Assembly: GCF_937959485.1 (NCBI RefSeq)
Contig: NZ_CALGPY010000005.1
Span: forward strand, 248,001-312,000
Source: an uncultured Campylobacter sp.
GTDB taxonomy: Bacteria; Campylobacterota; Campylobacteria; Campylobacterales; Campylobacteraceae
Direction: 5' to 3'
Length of the DNA stretch: 64,000 nucleotides
Below the pieces are notes generated by a model. The model was not told where the DNA came from and did no database searches. It saw only the letters and a program-made list of their open reading frames with translations. Of the stretch, positions 52,750 through 61,282 are shown piece by piece. The first letter of the stretch is position 1, and each line of letters opens with the position of its first letter. Both the position numbers and the translations under genes were made by a program.

Positions 52750-53462
52750 ATTAATGCCTTAGTTTTTAGATATTTAGTTAAATTTTCTTTTGCAGCGGCG
52801 TGATTTTTTAAAAAATCTGCGTGAGCATTTGAATCGCAGAAATTCGTCGCACAAAAAATTCCGTAAGCGGGAATTTGAAATTTTTGTGCTACCTTAAGAA
52901 CCGCAAAAAATTCCATATTCTCTAAAAAATAACCTCGCTCAAAAAATTTTAGCGCAGATTTTTTATCAGTCGTGATAAAATTTGAGCTATTAGTTATTGT
53001 TTCATATGAAACATCGGCAGAATCCCTAGCTATAATTTCATAGTTAATCGGAGAGTATGAAAGCCCATAAAGCGCTAATATCTCGTAGTTTACAGCCGAT
53101 CTACTTTCATAAATTTTTAGAATTTCACCCTCTTTATATAGCCCTGCAGAACCCACGAAAATGATCTCGCTCGGCAATGCATTTAAAATTTTATCGGGAT
53201 TTTGAGATAAATTCGCCTTTCTCGAGGCGGACGGATTTGCTAAATTTAGCTCATTGTCCGCTTGCGAGTGCGTCGCAAAAGGCGCCAGAGCCGCTAAATC
53301 CGCCGCCCGCTCATCCGCAAAATCGCGCTCATATTTAGCGTAAAAGCCTGCCATAGCGCGCTTTTGCAAAAATGCCGTCAGATTTATGCTCATATCGATT
53401 AGCCCCACGCCCATAGGTAGCGCGAATGGAAATACTTCGTTTCGTCCCGCCGAGATTATCAT
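52746..53462 (-). CDS. Purine-nucleoside phosphorylase / nucleosidase-like protein
   Basis: The 238-residue protein is placed in the PNP_UDP superfamily from the motif MEFFAVLKVAQKFQIPAYGI, which corresponds to the MEGFAVA-type motif of 5'-methylthioadenosine/SAH nucleosidases and purine phosphorylases. EIIFVGSAGLYKEGEIL matches the N-terminal phosphate/ribose loop. A low-complexity stretch of roughly 40 residues (about 50-90) between them has no counterpart in the family. Position next to rlmN matches C. jejuni. The substrate cannot be decided. The stop overlaps the rlmN start by four bases (translational coupling). Confidence 0.7.
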   Translation of the reverse strand: MIISAGRNEVFPFALPMGVGLIDMSINLTAFLQKRAMAGFYAKYERDFADERAADLAALAPFATHSQADNELNLANPSASRKANLSQNPDKILNALPSEIIFVGSAGLYKEGEILKIYESRSAVNYEILALYGLSYSPINYEIIARDSADVSYETITNSSNFITTDKKSALKFFERGYFLENMEFFAVLKVAQKFQIPAYGIFCATNFCDSNAHADFLKNHAAAKENLTKYLKTKALI

Positions 53463-53588
53463 TTGCGTATCGCACCTTTGTTATTTTTATCTAATCATAG
53501 CCAAATATCAATAAATTTAAGGCTAAATTTTAAAATTCGGCGCGGTAAAATAGCGAATAAATTAAAAATAAATTTAAGCAAATTCTCA

Positions 53589-53606
53589 GGGGGGGAGGGG
53601 TATTAT
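53589..53606 (+). promoter_or_regulatory. Poly-G tract joined to a -10 box
   Basis: Seven G, one A and four G (53589-53600) are directly followed by TATTAT (53601-53606). Length change of such a tract would alter the -10 to upstream spacing of the small membrane protein gene. Campylobacter poly-G tracts of about eight or more are known to be phase variable; this one is at the lower edge. Confidence 0.5.
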
Positions 53607-53635
53607 TGAGACTAAAATTTAAATAAGGAGAGCGT

Positions 53636-53836
53636 ATGGATAAATATGAAAAATTTGTGTTGTCGTTCTTTACGGGAATATTATCGAGTGCTTTGACTAC
53701 GTTATTTATAAATGGGATTGGTGCCAATACTTTGAGTTCTTTGGTATTGATCGTTTTAAGCGCTATCTCTATTTTTGGCATTTCTTGTATATTTTTTGTA
53801 ACCAATAAAAGAGAAGAAAGAGAAAAACAAGAGTAA
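53636..53836 (+). CDS. Small two-helix membrane protein, 66 aa
   Basis: I do not recognise the family. The protein has two hydrophobic segments (about residues 7-27 and 33-55), a basic C-terminus (NKREEREKQE) and no signal peptide, so it should span the inner membrane twice. AAGGAG lies five bases before the ATG. The poly-G tract and the -10 box are located 30-45 bases upstream. The gene precedes the Sel1-repeat gene by 75 bases in the same direction. Small size lowers confidence, but the ribosome site and composition support it. Confidence 0.6.
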   Translation: MDKYEKFVLSFFTGILSSALTTLFINGIGANTLSSLVLIVLSAISIFGISCIFFVTNKREEREKQE

Positions 53837-53911
53837 GAAATTAAAAATGAGCAAAAGCACAAACATACTATATTTTATTACTATGAAATTTAAATTTTTA
53901 AAGGAGAAAAA

Positions 53912-54544
53912 ATGAAAAAAATTATTTTAAGTTTAGTCGCTTTTGTGTCTTTAGTGTTTGCAGATACCGATTATAATTTTGCTACAGAACTCGAAAAAAA
54001 ATGCACAAGTATCGGCACAACAAATGAATGCTATGGTGCTGGATTAATATATCACTACGGTGCAGAGGGAGTAAAATTGAATTATGATAAGGCCCTAAAA
54101 TTCTTTAAAAAAGCATGCGAAGCAAAAGAAGATAGTAAGGAGAAATTTAGTAGTTGCTTTCAGTTGGGACTCATGTATGAAAATGGACGCGGAACGAAAC
54201 AAAACTACAAAAAAGCGATGGAACTATATACAAAAGCATGCAATGAATATAAAAATGACGGCGATTGCTTTGGGCTTGCTTATGCGTATGAATATGGGAT
54301 TGGCGTAAAACAAGATAAAGTAAAAGCCGCTGCAGTATATAGAAAAATTTGTGATGCCGATAACGTTTTTTCTGCTTGCTATAACTTCGCCTTGTATAAT
54401 GAAAACTACGGCGATAAGCAAAAAGCCATGATATATTATAAAAAAACATGCGATATAGGCAGATATGATTACGGCGTGCAAAATCATTCTGAAGCTAAGG
54501 AGTTTTGGCAAAGGGCTTGCAATATGTATGAAATTTTAAAATAA
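53912..54544 (+). CDS. Exported Sel1-repeat protein
   Basis: The 210-residue protein has a signal peptide (MKKIILSLVAFVSLVFAD) and then four or five Sel1-like repeats of about 36 residues. Each shows the pattern GAxxLGLxYxxGxGVxxDxxKAxxxYxKAC, as in FQLGLMYENGRGTKQNYKKA, FGLAYAYEYGIGVKQDKVKA and the later ones. The repeats carry paired cysteines, the Helicobacter cysteine-rich (Hcp) pattern, so disulfides in the periplasm hold each repeat. Hcp proteins bind peptidoglycan-like or host molecules in some relatives; the role here is unknown. An AAAGGAG ribosome site precedes the ATG. Composition is AT-rich. Confidence 0.9.
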   Translation: MKKIILSLVAFVSLVFADTDYNFATELEKKCTSIGTTNECYGAGLIYHYGAEGVKLNYDKALKFFKKACEAKEDSKEKFSSCFQLGLMYENGRGTKQNYKKAMELYTKACNEYKNDGDCFGLAYAYEYGIGVKQDKVKAAAVYRKICDADNVFSACYNFALYNENYGDKQKAMIYYKKTCDIGRYDYGVQNHSEAKEFWQRACNMYEILK

Positions 54545-54553
54545 AATTTAACT

Positions 54554-54580
54554 ATTTAGCCGCTTCGGCAGCTAAATTTC
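54554..54580. terminator. Hairpin between the convergent Sel1 and hisF genes
   Basis: A seven-base stem (ATTTAGC with GCTAAAT) with a 10-base loop sits ten bases behind the Sel1 stop. A weak T run follows. It may serve both strands. Confidence 0.45.
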
Positions 54581-54609
54581 GGCTATATAATTTAAATTTG
54601 GCTGGAATT

Positions 54610-55497
54610 CTACAACCTCACCTCGATGCCTTGCCGCCTTAAATATTCTTTTAGCGCCTTAATTTCGATCTCTCTGAAGTGAAAAATCGACGCCGCTAAG
54701 CATGCGTCTGCGCCCGCTAAAAATGCGTCCTTAAAGTGCTCCATTTTGCCCGCACCGCCGCTTGCGATGACGGGGATGTCAAGCTCGCTAAAAATCCGCA
54801 TCAAATTTAACTCAAAGCCGTTTTTAACGCCGTCGCAGTCCATCGACGTGAGTAAAATTTCGCCCGCACCGCGCTCCTGCGCCTCTTTTGCCCAGGCAAG
54901 CGCATCCCTGCCGGTATCCAGCCTGCCGCCGTTTATAAACACGCTATAGCCGCAAGGCTCGCCGTTCCCAGTTAAAATTTCATCCTGCGAGCCGAGTGAA
55001 GTCTCTCCAAAATTCCGTGCTTCGTTGCGTAAATTTGCGTTCAAATTCCGTGTCGCGCCGCATAAATTACCGCTTGAAATTTCGTTCGAATTTAGTTTCG
55101 CGTCGATCGCGACTACGACGCATTGCGAGCCGAATTTATTCGCGGCTTCGTCTATCAAATTCGGATTTTTTATCGCGGCGGAGTTAAGGCTTATTTTGTC
55201 GCAGCCGACGTTTAGTAGGCGCGAGATATCATTGATCGTGCGTATGCCGCCGCCCACGGTCAGCGGGATAAAAAGCTCGCGCGCGACCCGCTCTACGACG
55301 TCTACGATCGTATCGCGCCCAAGGTGCGACGCCGTGATATCGAGGAAACACAGCTCGTCCGCGCCCTCTTCATTGTAGCGTTTGGCGACCTGCACCGGAT
55401 CGCCCGCATCCACGAGACCTACGAAATTTACGCCCTTTACCACCCGTCCGTCTTTGACGTCTAGGCATGGGATTATGCGTTTTGCGAATCTATTCAA
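54610..55497 (-). CDS. hisF: Imidazole glycerol phosphate synthase subunit HisF with an insert
   Basis: HisF is the cyclase subunit of histidine biosynthesis; with HisH it makes imidazole glycerol phosphate and AICAR. The protein is a TIM barrel with catalytic Asp in IIPCLDVKDG (about residue 13) and a second in VVVAIDAK (about 132). Phosphate loops are VGGGIRTIND and IASGGAGKMEHF. It is 295 residues long, against a usual 252-258. The extra segment (about 135-180) follows AIDAK and precedes YSVFINGGR, and is rich in Asn, Ser and Gly. It starts at the barrel's loop after strand 5, so the fold may tolerate it. The gene stands alone; hisH is not adjacent. Confidence 0.95.
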   Translation of the reverse strand: MNRFAKRIIPCLDVKDGRVVKGVNFVGLVDAGDPVQVAKRYNEEGADELCFLDITASHLGRDTIVDVVERVARELFIPLTVGGGIRTINDISRLLNVGCDKISLNSAAIKNPNLIDEAANKFGSQCVVVAIDAKLNSNEISSGNLCGATRNLNANLRNEARNFGETSLGSQDEILTGNGEPCGYSVFINGGRLDTGRDALAWAKEAQERGAGEILLTSMDCDGVKNGFELNLMRIFSELDIPVIASGGAGKMEHFKDAFLAGADACLAASIFHFREIEIKALKEYLRRQGIEVRL

Positions 55498-55588
55498 AGC
55501 GGTCCTTCGGAATAAAATTTTTTATGATTTTAGCCAAATTTTACTTAACATAATGACTTTATAAGTAAAATTTGGCTAGACTCTCGCG

Positions 55589-56449
55589 ATGATTAGGGCG
55601 AAAAAAGAGTTCGGGCAAAACTTTTTAAAAGACGAAGCCGTTTTAAACAAGATCATCCAAGCGATTCCCGAGAATGTACAGAATGTCGTTGAGATCGGGG
55701 CTGGCTTAGGTGATTTAACTCGTAAGCTTTTGGAATTTTACAGATTAAAAAGTTTCGAGATAGATGAAGATTTATATCAAATTTTAAGCGCTAAATTTGC
55801 GCAGCAGATCGCTAGCGGCGAGCTTGAGCTCGTTTTGGGCGATGCTTTGCGGATTTGGCAGGAGCGGGGTCTTGAGCGCGGCGAATATTTTTTGGTCGCA
55901 AATTTGCCCTACTACGTCGCTACGAAGATGATTTTGCAGGCGATCGACGATGAGCTATGCGGTGGATTTTTGGTTATGATCCAAAAGGAAGTCGCTTTAA
56001 AATTCTGCGCTAGAGCAGGGCAGAGCGATTTTAGCACCCTTTCGATCCTGGCCGATTTTGCGGGCGGCTGCGAGCTTTTGTTTGACGTTGAGCCCGGCTG
56101 CTTCGAGCCCGCGCCGAAGGTGACCTCATCGGTGATCAGGCTCGTAAAAGGCAAAAATTTTAAGCCCGGCCTCGAGATAAACGCAGATAGCCTCGGCGTA
56201 AAAAGTTGCGTTCAGCTCCAAAATCTCGATGAATACGAGAAATTTAAAAGCTTTTTGCGCGTATCTTTCAGCGCGCCGCGAAAGACGCTTATTAAAAATT
56301 TAAGCGCAAAATTTGATAGAGGCTTAGCCGAAGAGATCTTTTTAAATTTGAAAATTCCGCCCACGGTTCGGGCGCACGAGTTAAATTCCACCTTTTTTTT
56401 AGAAATTTTTAAAAATTTAAAGGCAAAAGATGGAAGAAAACAGAAATGA
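55589..56449 (+). CDS. rsmA: 16S rRNA (A1518/A1519) dimethyltransferase KsgA/RsmA
   Basis: RsmA methylates two adjacent adenosines near the 3' end of 16S rRNA late in 30S assembly. The 286 residues carry KEFGQNFLKDEAVLNKI at the N-terminus, the SAM-binding VEIGAGLGDLTRKL, the catalytic NLPYYVATKMILQ (motif IV, NLPY) and a C-terminal helical domain with FSAPRKTLIKNL. About 15-20 residues (KPGLEINADSLGVKSCVQ) before the C-terminal domain are extra. The start ATG at 55589 follows TCTCGCG without a strong ribosome site. The last 20 bases overlap the RNase J gene, so the two are coupled; the same gene order occurs in C. jejuni. Confidence 0.95.
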   Translation: MIRAKKEFGQNFLKDEAVLNKIIQAIPENVQNVVEIGAGLGDLTRKLLEFYRLKSFEIDEDLYQILSAKFAQQIASGELELVLGDALRIWQERGLERGEYFLVANLPYYVATKMILQAIDDELCGGFLVMIQKEVALKFCARAGQSDFSTLSILADFAGGCELLFDVEPGCFEPAPKVTSSVIRLVKGKNFKPGLEINADSLGVKSCVQLQNLDEYEKFKSFLRVSFSAPRKTLIKNLSAKFDRGLAEEIFLNLKIPPTVRAHELNSTFFLEIFKNLKAKDGRKQK

Positions 56450-58655
56450 AAACGGCGTCGAACGACTCAAAAAAAGCAATCGCTATAAAAAACGCAAGGA
56501 AAATCTAAAAAAATCTATCGCAAGCGAAGGCTCTGCGGGCGATGTGGAATTCGGCGGCGAGCACGAAAACAGCTCTCACAAAAACAAAGGCGCGAAAAAC
56601 GGGCAAAATTCCGCTCGTTCAAAGGGTTCAAAAAATGGCCCTCGCAACGGATCAAATTCTGCGAGCGGTTCGTCAAGCGGCAATTCAAACGGCGCGAATG
56701 GTGCGCATTTCGGCGGCGCATACCCAAAAAGCAACGAAAACGGCGCGGGCGGTTCAAATTTAAACCGCGACGGTCGTGCAAAGCCAAGCGGCAATAACGC
56801 AAAAGGCGCAAATTCTAGCGCCGCAGACGATGCAAGCTCCGCAGACGCCCAGAAAAAGAAAAAGCACAAAAAGCGCTCAAATATGCCAAAGAGCCTCACC
56901 GGCAACGAGCCGTGGCAAAAGGCGATGGAAGAGGCGATCGCGGAAAATAAGCTGATCCACGAGGAGCGCCTGCACCCGCTTAAAGACGCTAATCGCAGTG
57001 ATGAGACGGTGCGTATCACGCCGCTTGGCGGACTGGGCGAGATCGGTGCGAATATGACCGTTTTTGAGACCAATACGAGTGCGATCATCGTCGATGTGGG
57101 CATGAGCTTTCCGGAGGAGAGTATGCTTGGCGTGGACATTTTAATCCCTGACTTCGATTATGTTCGTAAGATAAAAAACAAGATCAAGGGCATCATTATC
57201 ACCCACGCGCATGAGGATCATATCGGCGCGATGCCATATTTTTTCAAAGAATTCCAATTCCCGATCTACGCTACGCCGCTTCCTTTGGGGATGATAAGCA
57301 ATAAATTTGAAGAGCACGGCCTCAAAGCCGAGCGTAGCTACTTCCGCCCCGTGCAGAAGCGCCAGCTCTACCAGATCGGCGATTTTGAAGTCGAGTTTAT
57401 CCACATAACGCACTCGATTATCGATGCGAGCGCGCTTGCGATCACGACGAAGGCGGGCACGATCATCCATACGGGCGATTTTAAGATCGATCACACGCCG
57501 ATCGACGGCTATCCGACTGATCTGAACCGCCTAGCTTATTACGGCGATCGCGGAGTTATGCTTTTGATGAGCGATAGCACAAACTCGCACAAAGAGGGGA
57601 TCACAAAGTCCGAAAGCTCGGTAGGCAAGACCTTTGATACGATATTCTCAAGCTGTAAGGGGCGAGTGATAATGAGTACCTTCAGCTCAAACATCCACCG
57701 CGTCTATCAGGCTATAGAGCGCGGCGTAAAATACGGCCGCAAGGTCTGCGTCATCGGACGAAGCATGGAGCGAAATTTATTTACCGCGATGGAGCTCGGC
57801 TATGTAAATTTAGACAAAAAAATCTTTGTCGATGCCGATCAGGTCTCCAAATACCCCGATAATGAGGTTTTAATCGTTACTACCGGCTCGCAGGGAGAGA
57901 CAATGAGCGCGCTGTACCGTATGGCGACGGACGAGCACAAATATATCAAGATCAAATCCACCGATCAGGTAATCATCAGCGCCAAAGCGATCCCGGGCAA
58001 CGAAAGCAGCGTCTCGACCGTGCTTAATTACCTGCTAAAAAGCGGTGCAAAGGTCGCGTATCAGGACTTCAGCGAGATACACGTAAGCGGGCACGCCTCG
58101 ATCGAGGAGCAAAAACTCATGCTGCGCTTGATAAAGCCGAAATTTTTCCTACCCGTGCACGGCGAATACAACCACATCGTAAAGCACAAAGAGACTGCGA
58201 TGGAGTGCGGCATAGAGGAGAAAAATATCTATCTGATGAACGACGGCGATCAGATGGAGGTTTGCGAAAAATACCTAAAGCGCGTTAAGACCGTCAAGAC
58301 GGGCAAGGTCTTCATCGACAACCAGATCAACAAGCAGATCTCCGACGAGATCGTCAAGCACCGCCAAAATTTAGCCGATGCGGGCGTCGCGGTCATCATC
58401 GCGCAGATCGACAAAAACGAAAAGAGGCTCATTCAGACGCGCGTCATCACCTACGGGCTCGTCGCCGAGAACCAAACGGCGCACTTTACCAAAGAGATGC
58501 AGGGCATCATCGAGCAGTTTTTGGCAAATTTAAAAGATGAGTTTTTGCTCGATCACTGGGCGCTAGAAGGCAAGATCCGCCAGGCCGTGCGCAAGCATAT
58601 CTTTAGAAAGATCAAAAAATATCCGACCATCGTGCCGGTGATTTATTTGATGTAA
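56430..58655 (+). CDS. rnj: Ribonuclease J
   Basis: RNase J has 5'-3' exonuclease and endonuclease activity and is a main mRNA decay enzyme in Campylobacterota. The 741-residue protein has a metallo-beta-lactamase core with THAHEDHIGAMPYF (zinc motif HxHxDH, about residue 255) and, later, HTGDF and HVSGHASIEE of the beta-CASP region. The first 190 residues are a low-complexity Asn/Ser/Gly/Lys tail; H. pylori RNase J has a comparable tail of about 130 residues. It is a disordered RNA- or partner-binding extension, not a frame artefact. The start overlaps ksgA by 20 bases and has AAAGGCAAAAG upstream. Confidence 0.95.
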   Translation: MEENRNENGVERLKKSNRYKKRKENLKKSIASEGSAGDVEFGGEHENSSHKNKGAKNGQNSARSKGSKNGPRNGSNSASGSSSGNSNGANGAHFGGAYPKSNENGAGGSNLNRDGRAKPSGNNAKGANSSAADDASSADAQKKKKHKKRSNMPKSLTGNEPWQKAMEEAIAENKLIHEERLHPLKDANRSDETVRITPLGGLGEIGANMTVFETNTSAIIVDVGMSFPEESMLGVDILIPDFDYVRKIKNKIKGIIITHAHEDHIGAMPYFFKEFQFPIYATPLPLGMISNKFEEHGLKAERSYFRPVQKRQLYQIGDFEVEFIHITHSIIDASALAITTKAGTIIHTGDFKIDHTPIDGYPTDLNRLAYYGDRGVMLLMSDSTNSHKEGITKSESSVGKTFDTIFSSCKGRVIMSTFSSNIHRVYQAIERGVKYGRKVCVIGRSMERNLFTAMELGYVNLDKKIFVDADQVSKYPDNEVLIVTTGSQGETMSALYRMATDEHKYIKIKSTDQVIISAKAIPGNESSVSTVLNYLLKSGAKVAYQDFSEIHVSGHASIEEQKLMLRLIKPKFFLPVHGEYNHIVKHKETAMECGIEEKNIYLMNDGDQMEVCEKYLKRVKTVKTGKVFIDNQINKQISDEIVKHRQNLADAGVAVIIAQIDKNEKRLIQTRVITYGLVAENQTAHFTKEMQGIIEQFLANLKDEFLLDHWALEGKIRQAVRKHIFRKIKKYPTIVPVIYLM

Positions 58656-58993
58656 GCACGGCTAAATTCAGCGAGCAGGGCGGCTTTGATTTGCGGCGGG
58701 CGAATGAAATTTTATGGCGCGGGCGAGCTTTCGGGCGTGAAATTTTGCGACGTAAGCAGGCTTTGCAGCGTTGGAATTTCAAAGCGGCGAATAAAATTTC
58801 AAGCGTAAAATTTAGCGTAAAGCGAAATTTAAAGAGCATCTAGCAAGCTCTCGGCGAGCAGGCAGGGCGGCGCGTGATTTTGTAGATTAGAATTTATGGC
58901 GTAAATTTTAAAGGCGCGAAATTTCGGCTAGCGCAAATTTAGGCGCGGCGCAAAGAGGCGCAAAATGAAAGCAAATTTTAAAAAGAAGGTTTA
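58656..58993. other. Gene-free stretch between rnj and kdsD
   Basis: About 340 bases with no gene or clear terminator; RAATTY words recur. Confidence 0.5.
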
Positions 58994-59956
58994 ATGAGTG
59001 AAATTTTAGATACGGCACGAGAGGTGCTGAGGCTCGAAGGAGCGGAGCTTTTGCGGCATGCGGATCTTATCGGCGGCGAAATTGAGCGAGCCGTAAGTCT
59101 GATCCTGGCTTGCAAAGGGAAGGTAATCGTCACCGGCGTAGGCAAGAGCGGCCATATAGGCGTTAAGATCGCTGCGACGCTTGCCAGCACCGGCACGCCG
59201 TCGTTTTTCGTCCACCCTACCGAGGCGCTGCACGGCGATCTGGGTATGATCGGCAAGGACGATATGGTGCTTGCGATCAGTTTTAGCGGCGAGAGCGAGG
59301 AACTGGTTAGAATTCTGCCTCACCTCAAACGCTTCGGCGTGAAGATTATCGCGATGGCGCGCGATAAAAACAGCTCGCTCGGCAAGGTTAGCGACGAGTT
59401 CATAAGCCTTAGCATCGTCAAAGAGGCCTGCCCGCTAGGTGCTGCGCCGACGGTTTCTACAACGCTAACACTTGCGTTAGGCGACGCGTTAGCGATATGT
59501 TTGATGAGGCGGCGCAGATTCGGCAAGGAGGATTTCGCAAATTTCCACCCGGGCGGCAGCCTGGGCAAGCGGCTTTTCGTCAAAGTAAAAGATGTGATGC
59601 AAAGTAAAAATTTACCGGTCGCAAGCCGTAACGCCAGCCTAAAACAAGCTATCGACGTTATGACTCACGGAAAGCTCGGCACCGTTTTGTTAGTGAACGA
59701 AAAGGGCGCGCTTGAGGCGATCTTAAGCGACGGCGATCTGCGCCGCGCGCTGATGCGAGAGGACTTCGATATCAACGGCGATGCGCTGAAATATGCCACC
59801 AAAAATCCTAAAATGCTAGACGATAAAAATATGCTCGCAATAGATGCGCTAAATTTGATCGAGCAATTCAAAATTCAAGTCCTGCCTGTCGTCGAAAATG
59901 GCGTGCCCGTGGGGATCTTGCATATCCATGATCTAACGAGTCTGGGGCTAAAATAA
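58994..59956 (+). CDS. kdsD: D-arabinose 5-phosphate isomerase (KdsD/KpsF)
   Basis: The enzyme converts D-ribulose 5-phosphate to D-arabinose 5-phosphate for Kdo synthesis in lipooligosaccharide. The 320 residues hold an N-terminal SIS domain with GVGKSGHIGVKIAATLASTG (about residues 46-65) and the catalytic Glu/His region HGDLGMIGKDDMVLAIS, then two CBS domains (about 200-318). A KpsF-type capsule paralogue cannot be excluded; C. jejuni carries kpsF in its capsule locus. No Kdo or capsule gene is adjacent. The stop overlaps the next gene by one base, so kdsD, the pseudouridine synthase and ybaK probably form one operon. Confidence 0.93.
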   Translation: MSEILDTAREVLRLEGAELLRHADLIGGEIERAVSLILACKGKVIVTGVGKSGHIGVKIAATLASTGTPSFFVHPTEALHGDLGMIGKDDMVLAISFSGESEELVRILPHLKRFGVKIIAMARDKNSSLGKVSDEFISLSIVKEACPLGAAPTVSTTLTLALGDALAICLMRRRRFGKEDFANFHPGGSLGKRLFVKVKDVMQSKNLPVASRNASLKQAIDVMTHGKLGTVLLVNEKGALEAILSDGDLRRALMREDFDINGDALKYATKNPKMLDDKNMLAIDALNLIEQFKIQVLPVVENGVPVGILHIHDLTSLGLK

Positions 59957-60726
59957 TGCAAAAGATGCGTCTGAATAAATTTATCTCTCATAACACCGCC
60001 TACTCGCGCCGTGAGGCGGATGAGCTGATCAAGCAGGGCAAGGTTAGCATTAACGGTCGTGTCGTTAGTGATTTCATCGAGGTTAGCGGCGAAGAGAAGA
60101 TCCGCATCGGCTCGCGCCTCATCAAGCCTAAGACGGAATTTACGATGATCGTTTATAACAAACGCAAAGGCGAGTTAGTTACTAAAAAGGACGATCGCGG
60201 CAGGCGGACGATTTACGATAGCTTGCCGGAGGGATTTAGTAGATTTGTTAGCGTAGGGCGTTTGGATTTTGCAAGCGAGGGGCTTTTGCTGCTGACCGAT
60301 GCGCCGGCGATCGCTACGGCGCTGATGAACAGCGACATCGAGCGAGAGTACTATCTAAAGGTAAAGGGCGAGGTGAAGGAGGAGGTCGTAACGGCGATCC
60401 GCGAAGGCTTTTTCGCCGCAGACGCAAGCAAGGGCGCGCACGCCAAAAGCAAGATCAAATCGATGGAATTTAAGCCCTTCTTGGGCTATCGCATAATGCC
60501 TAGCAGCGGCGGCTATACGAAGATCAAGGCGATCATCAACGAGGGTCAAAACCGCGAGTTGCGTAGATTTTTCGGTTATTTTGATCTGGACGTTGTGGAG
60601 CTTAAGCGCACGGCATTCGGCAGAATGACGCTTGGAACGCTAAAGCCTGGCAAATGGCGCTATTTCGATCAGAGCGAATACGAAGATCTGCGCGATTTTC
60701 TGAAAGAAAACAAAATCCGCTATTAA
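59956..60726 (+). CDS. rluB: rRNA pseudouridine synthase, RsuA/RluB family
   Basis: The 256-residue enzyme has an N-terminal S4 RNA-binding domain (MRLNKFISHNTAYSRREADE and KQGKVSINGRV) followed by the RsuA-type catalytic domain. The nucleophile Asp is in VGRLDFASEGLLLLT (about residue 100). The later QNRELRRFFGYFDLDVVELKR is the typical final motif. RluB modifies 23S rRNA U2605; the exact target in Campylobacter is not proven. The start ATG overlaps the kdsD stop by one base (TAATG). Codon use is the same as its neighbours. Confidence 0.92.
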   Translation: MQKMRLNKFISHNTAYSRREADELIKQGKVSINGRVVSDFIEVSGEEKIRIGSRLIKPKTEFTMIVYNKRKGELVTKKDDRGRRTIYDSLPEGFSRFVSVGRLDFASEGLLLLTDAPAIATALMNSDIEREYYLKVKGEVKEEVVTAIREGFFAADASKGAHAKSKIKSMEFKPFLGYRIMPSSGGYTKIKAIINEGQNRELRRFFGYFDLDVVELKRTAFGRMTLGTLKPGKWRYFDQSEYEDLRDFLKENKIRY

Positions 60727-60745
60727 ATTTAAGAAAAGAGGCGAA

Positions 60746-61219
60746 ATGAGTTCAAAGACGAACGCCGCGCGCGTACTGGACGGTCTGAAAATCCCCTACG
60801 AGATCAAAGAATATGTGGTTGATCCTTTAAATTTAGACGCGGTGCACGTGGCAAACAGCGTGAGAGAGCCGATCGAGCGGGTCTATAAAACGATAGTTTG
60901 CACGGCGGATCACGAATACGTCGTAGCCTGCCTGCAAGGCGATCTAAATCTGGATCTCAAGGCGCTCGCGCACATCTGCGGTGCGAAGCGTTGCGAGCTG
61001 ATGGATTTGAAGGATTTACAAAAGGTCACGGGCTACGTCAGGGGCGGTTGCTCGCCGCTTGGGATGAAAAAGTACTTCCGCACCTTCATCGATGAGCGAG
61101 CGCTAACGCAGGAGAAAATTTACGTTAGCGCAGGTGTGCGCGGAAAACAGATTGCTCTTGCGCCGAAGGACCTTGCAGTCGCAACCGAAGCGCAAATTTG
61201 CAAAATTACTTACGACTAA
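60746..61219 (+). CDS. ybaK: Cys-tRNA(Pro)/Cys-tRNA(Cys) deacylase YbaK
   Basis: YbaK removes cysteine mischarged on tRNA-Pro. The 157-residue protein has the YbaK/EbsC domain: KIPYEIKEYVVDPLNLDAVH at the start, RVYKTIVCTADHEYVVACL with the catalytic Lys-Thr, GAKRCELMDLKDLQKVTGYV, then RGGCSPLGMKKYFRTFID with the Gly-Gly loop. The C-terminal RGKQIALAPKDL completes the domain. An AAAAGAGGCGAAATG start lies 19 bases behind the pseudouridine synthase gene. The insertion sequence is placed only 60 bases downstream. Confidence 0.94.
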   Translation: MSSKTNAARVLDGLKIPYEIKEYVVDPLNLDAVHVANSVREPIERVYKTIVCTADHEYVVACLQGDLNLDLKALAHICGAKRCELMDLKDLQKVTGYVRGGCSPLGMKKYFRTFIDERALTQEKIYVSAGVRGKQIALAPKDLAVATEAQICKITYD

Positions 61220-61282
61220 CGCAGCATTACTTTTGCTGCCGCTTGCGTAAGTAGCGGCGGCGGCAAGCTGGCTAAAATTTCG

